The notes under the pieces: generated by a model | What the model was told of the DNA's origin: nothing | What the model saw: only the letters and a program-made list of their open reading frames with translations | The model's database searches: none | From: Atriophallophorus winterbourni | Lineage: Eukaryota > Platyhelminthes > Trematoda > Plagiorchiida > Microphallidae | NCBI GenBank assembly: GCA_013407085.1 | Contig: JACCGJ010003123.1 | Coordinates: 83,435 to 147,434 of the forward strand | DNA: 64,000 nt | Reading direction: 5' to 3' | Position numbers and translations under genes: made by a program | Shown here: in pieces, positions 56,101 through 64,000 of the stretch | Numbering within the stretch: the first letter of the stretch is position 1 | How the letters are laid out: every line of letters starts with the position of its first letter

Positions 56101-59100
56101 CACAGCCTCACACATATTATTACCCGGCTTTTTGCGTCATTTTGTCTCCGGTGCATTGCGTTACACAGGGAGTCATAAATTCGTCAACAACAATCAAAAT
56201 GTCGTCCCGGCAATCCCGAGAACCGCCACACGTATAGGCAAGCAATGCAGACATACTGGGATCGGGCATTCAGATAGGTTGTAATAAGAAACTTTTTGAT
56301 TCAGATTATGCGGATGACATAGTTCATCTCTTGGATTCCTATACGGATACACAGGTTACTTTAGACCGACTGTTTAGTTATCATACCATCCTTCGGTATG
56401 CGCTTTGCATCTTCAAAGTGAAAAGTTCTCACAGAATATTGATCGACCTAAATTGCGTTCAGCCTCAACAACCAGGGTGGTTGCATTACTAGTAAGACGT
56501 GTTTATATGGGGAGATTTCAGTTCGCATTTCCATAGCATTTCGTAACTTTGGTCATCTGTGGCGTCATCATCATCCCAGACAGCATTACACCGGTAGCAC
56601 GTACCGAATGCTTAACTGCCATACAACCATGAAAAAGTAAAATCCTAAAAGATGGGGAAGGGTGGGACTTAAATAGCTACGGAGTTGATGGAAGAGTAAG
56701 CACAAACAAACTGGGATGAGATGCCTGTACCTGGAATGCAACATGCGTTCAAACAAGTTTCGTGAACGAGTAGAGCGACATCAACATGGCAGCTTTCTTG
56801 CGGCTTTCACTGTCATGCATCATAAAAAGCTTTTCTCGTCACTCAACTTGACAACATACAAGGTTATCTGTGGCGTCAAAGGGGCTTGTCTTTAAAGCGC
56901 AAGAGCAGAGTCTATAAGGTTAAATTTCGCTCGGTTTTACTGTGCGAATGTCAAACCTGGACAACGGGAAAAAAGAAATACGAGGTCTGCAGGCGTTCGA
57001 CAATCGCTATCTCCACGCTGGAGTCACTTGACACAACCGGATATGTTCCGCAACTATTTGTAAAAGATTCTTTGGAACCAACGTAGATATGGGAAAACAA
57101 GTTAATATACAAAGACTTCGCCGATTAGGTCATCTATTGCGAGTGGAAAACCCTAGTTTTCCTAACGCGGTTTGGTATCCACTCAAAACTTGGAATGCCC
57201 AAAATCTGACATGACTCAAGAAGATGAAGGCTTTGACTAATAAACTAGCAAAAGATGGGGTCCAGGTTGCGATCTAAGAGATCAAAATTCACAGTGGATT
57301 CTTACTTACTCTTAGTGATATGGCTCAAAATCTTGTTCAATGACGGTCGTGTAGTAGACAACTTGAAGTGTTTTATTAATCCTGTACTTCGTCAAGTGAA
57401 GTGGCGAGGAAAGTGCAGTATATTTGTTGATACACGTTATTGAACCTCAGTAAACTTTTCCTCCGCTTTTCAGCCTGTACTCTCGTTTCAAGTTCGATAA
57501 AGCCTTCATTCAAGGCCTTTGTATTCTTACCATTCTCTCGATCGCTCGAGCTGACCATAATTTATCGAACTTGAGAATACGAAAGGAAAACGTGAGTACT
57601 CGTCAATACGCGTCAGAAGATATCAATTAGTAGATTTAGACGGCAGCGGACCTTTGAAGTCAATGCTCAAGCACTCAAAAGGTTGGGTAGCTTTAACGAG
57701 TGGTGCTGGGGACGCCGCTTTGTACCCAAATTCCCAAGAATCTTCATTGAAGCCGACTCATCCTCCAGGGGGAGATAGTCGCACAAAACAAAACAAAAAC
57801 AAACGAGGTTGACGGGAAGAGGATTATAAAATTTTGGTTTGACATCTGAACAAGTTCGACATTGGTTGACCACTTGTTTCACGTCGGAAACAGAGTAGGG
57901 TAAATTTCTTGTCCGAATGAAATGTAACATGCCAGTAATTCCAGGATGGCACAACGTTTCATAAAGTTCACGCAATATCACGACATGGCCGAGCAACGTC
58001 TGGAAAGAGTGTCATTAGCAAGATTCTGATTTCCGGACGGTAGAGCACATCATAATGGAAACCGGTTAATTTCAGGTGCCAATGAATAATCGTGTCATTT
58101 ATTATCTTGCTTTTGTGTTGAATGCAATACATGAACGCGACGGAACGTTGATCGGTTACCAATTTGCAGTGGCTGCCAATCAGATGATGTCGAATGTGAA
58201 ATAAAACTTTCCGAACTGTCAGTAACATTTAAGGCTGTGAGAAGAACTCCATTAAAGACAACGGACACAATCGCCAGAGGATGAGCTGGAGGGAGCAGCT
58301 GCACTCAATGAGAACAAGATTGCACTCGCAGTCGACTTCTGTGAGTACTTAGATCGACAAACTTTTTTAAATGGCCGGTTTTGTTGCATTTGCCGCAGAC
58401 TGCTGATAGCAGAAAGAACATTCTGATCAGTTCACAGTGGATTAGTCGGATCGTTTTTAGTATCCACAGACGCACAAAAATTCGGATCAGTAACTGCGTA
58501 CGAATGAGAATGAGTCTGTGCAGCTTCCAGATGCATTGATCGCACTTCTAGTATAAGGAGGCGTACAGTGTTTGAATGCATAACACAGATGAAAGCAGCT
58601 TGGACAACCTGATCGCGATGCTGTTCTGCCGTGACCTTTGAAAATTACACTCCTTGGTCAGTGAATTGAGCTTTAGAACGAATCGATCGATATTATGATT
58701 GGGTTCTTGTTTGCACGAAAGCAAGCTGACGGGCAAAGGCCTCATTCGATGGTTTCACATTGTTTAATGCAAAACTGATTTATAAGTGAAACAGTTTGAT
58801 ATTAGAGTATACATGTTCGGTGAAACGTAGTTGATGAGGGCGTTCAGTTTGGGGGTTTCAGTTCAGCAATTGAGGTCAGAGAATGCGCGGTACCAGTGAG
58901 TCCAATGACGTGAGCTTTCTGGTGTGTTCGGTTCAGTGTCGAATCGATCTGGCCTCCGAAAACGATCCATTGATATTGATAACAAGTTCGATGTTACGAT
59001 GCGCGAAACTCAAAGCCGAAAGGGAGCTGTCACGCCACTCGTTCACAACCCTTGATTGAATGCACGCTTGATTCGAGATGTAAGCAATTCATCCCAGCGT

Positions 59101-62100
59101 TCGCAACCAATCGTCAAGAGTTTAAGTAGCCCGTTTTTAACAAGCCATGGTTGTATGGCCGTTAGGCACTCGGTACATGATACCGGTGTCATGCTGTCCC
59201 CGATGACAACCGAGAGGATTGCAATATTTTATGACAAGGTATGATAAAAACGTGGAATTGAGCCATTTCTGCAACGTTTCGGTAGAAGATTATCAACAGA
59301 TAACACAATTTCCAACTGAACAGAAAAAGAAGCCAAAATATACCGGAGCAAACAACGCGAAACAGCAAACGGATCAGTACGTCAACAAAGTAAAACTCAC
59401 CCAGGATCGGCGGCATCAAACGAGCCACCTCTATCATTTACGGGAGTGGTCAGCGAAGAGGATTTCCCGAATCGGTCTAAGCGATCCTGATCGCTCTGGA
59501 ACTCATCCAACGCGCCGGAGGTTAAAAACAAATCATCAATACTGATCTCGGATTCATCATCTTGACGCTTAGTGCCGAGCAATTCACAAATGTCTAGTGA
59601 ATCTGGTTGAACCAAGGAGAGCGGTGTGGTACAACGGCTTTGATCCGGGTTCATTAAGTGATGCGACAGTTTCCCCTCCGAGTGACCCAGTTCGGAAACA
59701 CCGTTATTTAAAAGTTCATGGTTTTTCGCTCGTAATTGCGAGGCGGTTGTTAACGAGGATAACGGTAAGTCGGATTCCTGAGAGATGGATAGGAAAAGGG
59801 AGACATAAACATGAACATTACTGAAATCGGAATCACACGGATTTTTGTGTTGTTTATACACAAACCCACTTGATGTTGATTCATAGCTAGTCTGGATGTG
59901 TCAGAGGTTGTTGTTTCAGCACCGGAGAGTGCATCGTGCGCAGTAACAGGTCCAAGCGTGATAGCCTGTAACGGCTGAGCTCCACCACCTTGTTCATCCC
60001 ATAAACTATTGCGCAAAAACTGTGCATCCGGATGCGTTTGGTTCACAGCGACCAGCTGATTGTTTGGAATCGATGAAGAATGTTCTTGTGGATCTCTCCT
60101 TGTTAGTTTGTATGGAACTTCGGACAAGGAATTGGACGACACACGCTTGAGTTGTTCAACCGAACTATCATCCAAGCGAAAACCTTAATTTCAAAAAAAC
60201 ATGACTCAATTTCAAAAAGAATGTATCATGTATGGAAAATTTGAAATATGTACAAGCGGATTAGTTTCCTTATTACACAAAATGATTTGCATGATAGCAT
60301 GTGGAGGAGTTCACCTAACTAGAAAACTGAACGACCGCTGCGTAAACCATACTTGTTGATGAAGTAGAATACCATTCAGAAACGCTAAAATCTCACTTGT
60401 TGATGTTTTTTCTTATTTCGATTGCACACTCTATTACTTTTAGAAACGTTTTTGCCTGTATGTATACGTGTATGAAATCACATGCCTGACCCACATACGG
60501 TGCTGTACCGTCATAGACTGCATGTGGGCGAAGATACTGTCAGGTTGCCAGGCCTAGACAGATATTAGAAAGAAAAATGGTAGTGAGACTCCAGCGTGTT
60601 TCAACATGCAGATCACTATAGGTGGCCAATCGATTTAGCATTGTGTTAACCTCACAGCACAGAAGTACTGTACTATTTGACATCTATCTATCTGTCTATC
60701 TAAATATCTATAGATTAACATGGACTCATAAATGAATATTATGCACGGAGGAAATTACACGCATGTAAGACAAAAGTACCATATGGTCATACAATGTCAG
60801 TTGCCTGATAGTTCCAGGTTTCCCAGGCCTCGATGAATGAGAGCAGTGACATAATAAGCTGATTATTGGCGGCAATCAACCAAACACCCGGAAGATAAAG
60901 ATAAATTTAAACAATGGGTTGAGCGAAAAAAACATTTGAATTCCGTTATGCGACCGAAATTGTCAAAAATTGCGCATCAGACAAATGAGGAAATCGGGAA
61001 ACAACATAAATTGGATTGCTTCACACAAATCAACACTACGCACTACTTATACTCATAAAGTAGTCAATTATGCACTTAAAATCGCAATAACGATACACTT
61101 ACAGCGAGCGCGTATGCACGCAATCACGAGGATGGAGACGAGCAACGTGCCGTACAGTCGTAGACTGCATGTTGCCCAGGTCGAGACGGATAGATAAATG
61201 ACATGATGGTGAGCGAGAAACGCCGCAAGCATTAGCTTGCGCGACACGGATGTGCAATCGAGCAGAATGTCTATGATGTGCGGCTAACCGCGCTGAATTG
61301 ATTTGCCATTTCTATTTTCGTTTCTCATTTCTGTTTATGCCCTTGTGCCGACCAATAGGGTTCATAGTTCAGGTGCATAGTAATAGTTTTATAGACATGA
61401 ACTGATCGAGATTATGCGCTATCACCCGATGGACATCAGGTTATTAGAAAAAAACTATTGTCCCTACCCATTTACAGCTGGACGAATAATACTTTACCAT
61501 AAATGTGTCACCGGCTTGGACTGAGAGAAAACACCACAAAGTTAAGAACCTTCGATAACACGGGGTAAAAATGAAGGGAACAATAATGACGAAGAAACTA
61601 CACCAGGTTATCAAGTGCGGTTGCACGGCGTTTTATGCACATGTCAAAATCATAGCAAAATGTGCATTCGAGGAGCACCGATCTCACAGAGACAAATATT
61701 GTAACAGCTGCGGTTCAGCTTTTGAAATTTCGCTTAGATTAAGATAAAACAGTTTGTCAACGAGATTTCCGAGACTCAAATACTATTCACGGCCCCGACA
61801 ATTAATTTATCGAGGCACTTGATTTACACATGAAGAGTGGATAATGTTACGTGTAAATTACCGAAAAAAGTGGAAGGAAAAGCGTGAAATTAAAAAAAAA
61901 TTAAATAGACGAACCTCGGGGTAGATTCAACCGCAATCCTGAATGGGATTGCACGTTATCTGGAAGGGCAAGAGCCAGCGCTCTACGCTTGAGTCCAAAG
62001 TGGAATCCTTGTGCTCTGGTATCTTTTGCAAAAGCTGATAGAAAATCGAATAGCTATTGGGAATTAGGGCGTGTACTAAAGGATACCCACAGTTTGTATC

Positions 62101-62766
62101 AGTTGTGATTGATGCTCATGCCGCTCACGGAGATCATTCAACTCGCGAAACAGCAATTCGTTTTGCGATTGTAATATGCTCATGCGATTAGCCATATTCT
62201 CTTGAGTGACGCGCATTGTTCGAATGATAGATGAAAGTCGTATTAAATCAGAAACAGTTGCAGGACGCGGTCTCAAAGAAGCCGTTTCGAGTGTTGTGGG
62301 CACATAAGCAAGCCGAGAGCTCAGGTCGTTTGAAATACGTCCACCAACAGCACCTGGGTTAGCATAACTAGGAGGTTTTCGTTGTATGTTTGAAAGAAGC
62401 TGGGGTTTTTGACGGACAAAAAATGGATGATGAAACTGCATATATTCAACATCTGATTTGCTACCCAGTAAACTAGATTCCGCGCGGTTAATTTTTCTAA
62501 AGCCATCTGCAACAAAATTCGATTATCAGAAATGGTGAAGGCTTACACATATTCAGCTGCCGGATGAAACTTGAAAAATTATTGTGTTTGAAAAACAATG
62601 GCAGAATTTCTTTGGCCAACCGATTACCATCCACAATGTGGAAACTTAATCCATCAGGGTGCCAGTATATCAAATCATTAGTTTCCTCATTGTCAACCAA
62701 GAGTCGCAGCTTCGTCAAAAAAGCTGGTATGCTAGGAAGTTCGAAATTTGCTGAACCGCTTGACAT
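52736..62766 (-). CDS. HSF: Heat shock transcription factor (whole gene, 6 exons, - strand)
   Basis: This nuclear protein is predicted to trimerise on stress, bind heat shock elements (inverted nGAAn units) and activate chaperone genes. Exons in transcript order: 62766-62547, 62506-62087, 60183-59870, 59777-59401, 54030-53663, 53148-52736. They sum to 2112 nt (703 aa), all phases matching. Domains: HSF DNA-binding domain about 12-117 with the recognition helix FFKHNNFSSFIRQLNMYGFR; HR-A/B heptad coiled coil about 156-215; then a long disordered tail with acidic patches (DDESEISIDDLF, DDNDDGDS). A clear HR-C is not seen. The ATG chosen (MSSGSANFE) lies close before the DNA-binding domain, as in other HSFs; the longer upstream frame looks non-coding. 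Intron 4 (5.4 kb) holds most of the repeats. Assignment to HSF1 as against another paralogue is not possible. Confidence 0.92.
53410..53625 (-). mobile_element. Truncated family-B unit in HSF intron 5
   Basis: A - strand family-B repeat sharing GGACCTAATCTTACTGTCTC and GAACATCGTGGTTCGTTGTA blocks. It ends just before the CUGANGA element, so no ribozyme is left. Confidence 0.55.
53663..54030 (-). CDS. HSF: HSF coding exon 5
   Basis: Acceptor TTTTCTTCAG, donor G|GTAAGC, phase 2 in and 1 out. Encodes an acidic, hydrophobic-dotted stretch (ENLFGLPWDDNDDGDS) typical of activation domains. Confidence 0.85.
54074..54430 (-). mobile_element. Family-B tandem units in HSF intron 4
   Basis: Two head-to-tail family-B units with a 216-bp period (AACCACGATGTTCAAATAGA at 54101, AACCACTATGTTCAAATAGA at 54317). 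The unit at 54101-54316 has a hammerhead core; the other is truncated. They lie in sense orientation to HSF transcription. Confidence 0.65.
54200..54252 (-). ncRNA. Hammerhead motif, family B, sense to HSF intron 4
   Basis: On the - strand: CUGAUGA (54241-54235), stem II GGC/GCC with loop AAACA and an outer C-A mismatch, GAAA (54221-54218), CCGGUA. Stem I is interrupted. All core bases are present but the stems are weak. Confidence 0.5.
54287..54632 (+). repeat. 346-bp direct repeat, copy 1
   Basis: It appears again at 54683-55028 (offset 396 bp). It covers parts of a truncated family-B unit, a - strand family-A remnant (54481-54555) and flanking sequence. The 65-codon frames inside both copies translate identically. 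Confidence 0.85.
54683..55028 (+). repeat. 346-bp direct repeat, copy 2
   Basis: Copy of 54287-54632. Between the copies are 50 bp (54633-54682) that end in a broken family-A ribozyme piece (ACAGCACGAAACCGGTC). Confidence 0.85.
55036..55086 (+). ncRNA. Hammerhead ribozyme 1 of the array
   Basis: CUGAUGA (55046-55052), a perfect four-pair stem II GUGC/GCAC with loop AAACA (55053-55065), GAAA (55066-55069), CCGGUC, predicted cleavage after C55075. Stem I pairs 55040-55045 (CCCUAC) with 55076-55081 (GUGGGG), six pairs including one G-U. Stem III is the self-complementary ACCGGU with no loop, so cleavage may work best when two units pair. Confidence 0.8.
55271..55321 (+). ncRNA. Hammerhead ribozyme 2 of the array
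   Basis: Identical core at 55281-55304 with the same stems I and II; predicted cleavage after C55310, exactly 235 nt after the first site. Cleavage at both would release a 235-nt monomer. Confidence 0.8.
55640..55870 (+). mobile_element. Possible family-B remnant
   Basis: Only the stretch GGACATCAAGGTTCGTTGTA through CACAGTGG (about 55813-55852) matches family B. The rest is not recognised. Confidence 0.35.
56280..57235 (+). mobile_element. RTE-like LINE fragments in HSF intron 4
   Basis: SDYADDIVHLLDSYTDTQVT (catalytic RT motif) is at about 56303-56362. A later frame (56886-57086) has SVLLCECQTWTTGKKKYEVC, the Y.SETW..-like block. RLRRLGHLLRVENPSFPNAV follows near 57112. All are in broken frames, antisense to HSF. 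Confidence 0.65.
57660..58760 (-). pseudogene. Internally deleted Ty3/gypsy remnant in HSF intron 4
   Basis: On the - strand, in order: a gag-like stretch (NHNIDRFVLKLNSLTKECNF, about 58700-58635), a possible zinc-knuckle cysteine pair near 58400, an RNase H stretch (CKLVTDQRSVAFMYCIQHKS, about 58170-58112, in the usual TDQ..V..M setting), and an integrase zinc-binding stretch (ETLCHPGITGMLHFIRTRNL with a following C..C). Protease and the RT palm are missing between gag and RNase H, and frames are broken. It is an old internal-deletion copy. LTRs were not found. Confidence 0.65.
57695..57790 (-). repeat. Partial copy of the SINE-like repeat of MBT intron 2
   Basis: Shares GGTGCTGGGGACGCCGCTTT, GTACCCAAATTCCCAAGA and GCCGACTCATCCTCCAGG with 37434-37540, but lacks the anticodon-arm-like hairpin. 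Confidence 0.6.
59401..59777 (-). CDS. HSF: HSF coding exon 4
   Basis: Acceptor ATCTCTCAG, donor GG|GTGAGT, phase 0 in and 2 out. Encodes a disordered region with the acidic stretch DDESEISIDDLFLTSGALDE, a candidate activation motif. Confidence 0.85.
59870..60183 (-). CDS. HSF: HSF coding exon 3
   Basis: Acceptor GAAATTAAG, donor CAA|GTGGGT, phase 1 in and 0 out. Encodes the end of the coiled coil (GFRLDDSSVEQL) and a disordered region. The acceptor is not strong, so a further small exon between this and exon 2 cannot be excluded. Confidence 0.8.
60455..60690 (-). repeat. SINE-like family D, - strand, HSF intron 2
   Basis: Reverse copy (CAGGTTGCCAGGCCTAGACA, AATGGTAGTGAGACTCCAGC). It is sense to HSF transcription. 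Confidence 0.6.
60785..60855 (-). repeat. SINE-like family D fragment
   Basis: A short reverse copy around TTCCAGGTTTCCCAGGCCTC. Confidence 0.4.
61125..61330. repeat. Rearranged family-D pair (inverted halves)
   Basis: The left half (about 61148-61230) is reverse-oriented D sequence (GCCGTACAGTCGTAGACTGC, CCAGGTCGAGACGGA). The right half (about 61244-61340) is forward D sequence (GACACGGATGTGCAATCGAG, GAATTGATTTGCCATTTCTA). Confidence 0.5.
61340..62086. other. HSF intron 2, no feature seen
   Basis: No exon with matching phases or matched repeat was found in this part of the intron. Confidence 0.4.
62087..62506 (-). CDS. HSF: HSF coding exon 2
   Basis: Acceptor TTGTTGCAG, donor G|GTATCC, phase 1 in and out. 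It restores the conserved NMYGFRK across the junction, finishes the DNA-binding domain (FHHPFFVRQKPQLLSNIQRK) and encodes HR-A/B (VSDLIRLSSIIRTM, NRMSILQSQNELLFRELNDL). Confidence 0.92.
62547..62766 (-). CDS. HSF: HSF coding exon 1
   Basis: ATG at 62766-62764, donor T|GTAAGC, phase 1 out. Encodes most of the DNA-binding domain (IPAFLTKLRLLVDN, LIYWHPDGLSFHI, KHNNFSSFIRQLNM). Confidence 0.92.
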
Positions 62767-62769
62767 GAA

Positions 62770-63330
62770 ATCTGACGGAATCGAGGTGCGGAACAACAGT
62801 AGTTCAAGTGAAAGGAAGCGATAATGTGACGCACCGAATAAAACGGAACGGCAAAGACACGCGAAACTGTAAAAAGCATTAGTAAACGATAAATGTTGAA
62901 CGGAATGAACAGATGGATTAATGAAGGCCAAAATATATTGCATCGAGAATGCCAAAAATAAGCTATACGATTGGCGCCTCACCGAGCCTAATCTTACTAA
63001 CTCAATCTGGTGAAGGCAAAATAAACGAGGTCGATAGTAAAATGCGCATATGAGCAACCGAAAAACATTCAAGACTGTAGATGAAGAGAGAACTATATGT
63101 TTATTTTCAATACCCCAAAGGTAATATTCTCGTTGAATATTGAATAAAAGAACATCTTGGAGTTGAGCAAAACTTCTAGTTCATACAAATTTCTCCTCGT
63201 TATCATGGAGAACAGTACCAAGCAGCATGAAGCAGGAACAGTGGCTAAGTAAACACCTAAAAGGAAAGCAAGCAACCAAAGCATGTAATTGCGTATACCA
63301 ACAAGCTTGTTTTTATAACTTCACTGCATG
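62770..63330 (-). other. HSF upstream region
   Basis: Probably the 5' UTR and promoter of HSF. Open frames run on upstream of the HSF ATG but look non-coding. No clear TATA box or tandem heat shock element was recognised. Confidence 0.35.
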
Positions 63331-63940
63331 CGATGCAGTGGCTTGCCGAAATACCTCCACGTGGTGCCGGCTGGGTGGGCTCGGTTCACCGAGCTCAGCG
63401 AAAGGTTCGGCGGTGGTGTCTGAGGGTGTGGTGGGTTTTCGCCTGGCAAGCGTTCTCCCTATAAAAAGCCACAAAAATCCAATGATGACACCACGACGCG
63501 GCGGATGTGACTCGCCGCTTCAAAAGTCACTGCCCCTTGTCCTATCCAAGGACATTGTATGGTGCACAGGCAAAACTGCAGTCACCAACCTATCAACGGG
63601 GTTATCGGGCTCCGCACTGGAAATTCCCAGAAAAGGGCGTATGAACCGCTTCGTCGGTCACCGGCCACCGATAGGTGCGAATCTCTCTCGCTCCACTGCC
63701 TTGTGGGTAAAGGCTCGGGGTGGGACCCCCTAAACGAAATCTCCCCTACTTCGGTGTAGGCAACCGGGTAGTATCATGCCTACGTTCAACGATGCCGATG
63801 ACAACGCTTTGTACCACCCTTCTCGCTTTGTACATCTCATTGTTTATGTTGAACGGCACTATATCTGTATCAGATTGTGCAAATATAATAATAATAATAC
63901 TGCATGCGATTCTTTCATAAAACATGATACGATGGCGCAT
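63330..63940 (+). mobile_element. 5' region of an RTE-like LINE
   Basis: A GC-rich stretch unlike its surroundings, with a 168-codon frame at 63227-63733 and a short ATAATAATAATA run near 63885. The type of sequence (GCTGGGTGGGCTCGGTTCAC, GGTGTAGGCAACCGGGTAG) suggests the untranslated 5' part of an endonuclease/RT LINE. No enzyme motif is visible. At 63958-64000 a (CAT)n run is followed by CACAGACAGCATTACAACGG. A similar CATCATCATCCCAGACAGCA lies at 56563. The window ends here. Confidence 0.4.
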
Positions 63941-64000
63941 GATAAAAATTATGGAGCAATCATCATCATCATCATCATCACAGACAGCATTACAACGGTA

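Noticed and set aside
62767..63072. N-terminal extension of HSF in the same frame
   Set aside because: The extra 102 residues are Phe/Leu/Ser-rich without HSF similarity. Known HSFs start shortly before the DNA-binding domain, as the ATG at 62766 does.

Overview
The window looks like nuclear DNA of a flatworm, most likely a digenean trematode. Two genes have many exons with GT-AG introns, introns are large and full of repeats, base composition is AT-rich, and non-LTR retrotransposon debris is dense. The species cannot be named from sequence alone.

Two protein-coding genes can be rebuilt exon by exon with consistent splice phases. (1) On the + strand at 35457-47945 lies an L(3)MBT-like Polycomb-type chromatin reader of 1159 aa in ten coding exons. 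It has three MBT repeats, a MYT1-type C2HC zinc finger, an AT-hook and a C-terminal SAM domain. (2) On the - strand at 52736-62766 lies a heat shock transcription factor (HSF) of 703 aa in six coding exons. It has the DNA-binding domain, the HR-A/B trimerisation coiled coil and an acidic tail. The two genes converge (tail to tail) with about 4.8 kb between them. An open frame with a CENP-B/pogo-type helix-turn-helix is nested in intron 8 of the MBT gene on the same strand.

The other ~35 kb on the left, the introns and the ends are repeat-derived. Seen here are: a CR1/jockey-like LINE ('LINE-E', six fragments); a second LINE ('LINE-C', nine or more fragments, ending in short tandem heptamers instead of poly-A); RTE-like LINE pieces, three of them 3' tails with a terminal zinc finger; an internally deleted Ty3/gypsy remnant; a SINE-like family (D) that shares its 3' end with LINE-E; and tRNA-like SINE pieces.

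The most interesting system is a family of short (about 212-235 bp) tandem repeats that carry hammerhead ribozyme motifs (families A and B). The best copy, at 55025-55458, has two identical hammerhead cores 235 bp apart. Each has a complete CUGAUGA/GAAA core, a perfect stem II, a six-pair stem I and a minimal palindromic stem III. This is the layout of retrozyme-like elements, which are thought to move through self-cleaved circular RNA. Separate Penelope-type hammerhead-like motifs occur at 4536, 8742 (- strand), 11926 and 47312.

Layout: 1-4.3 kb LINE pieces in a segmental duplication with a 20-N gap; 4.3-27.6 kb repeat mosaic without host genes; 27.6-34.9 kb mostly featureless; 35-48 kb MBT gene; 48-52.7 kb LINE pieces; 52.7-62.8 kb HSF gene with repeat-filled introns; 63.3-64 kb a LINE 5' region.
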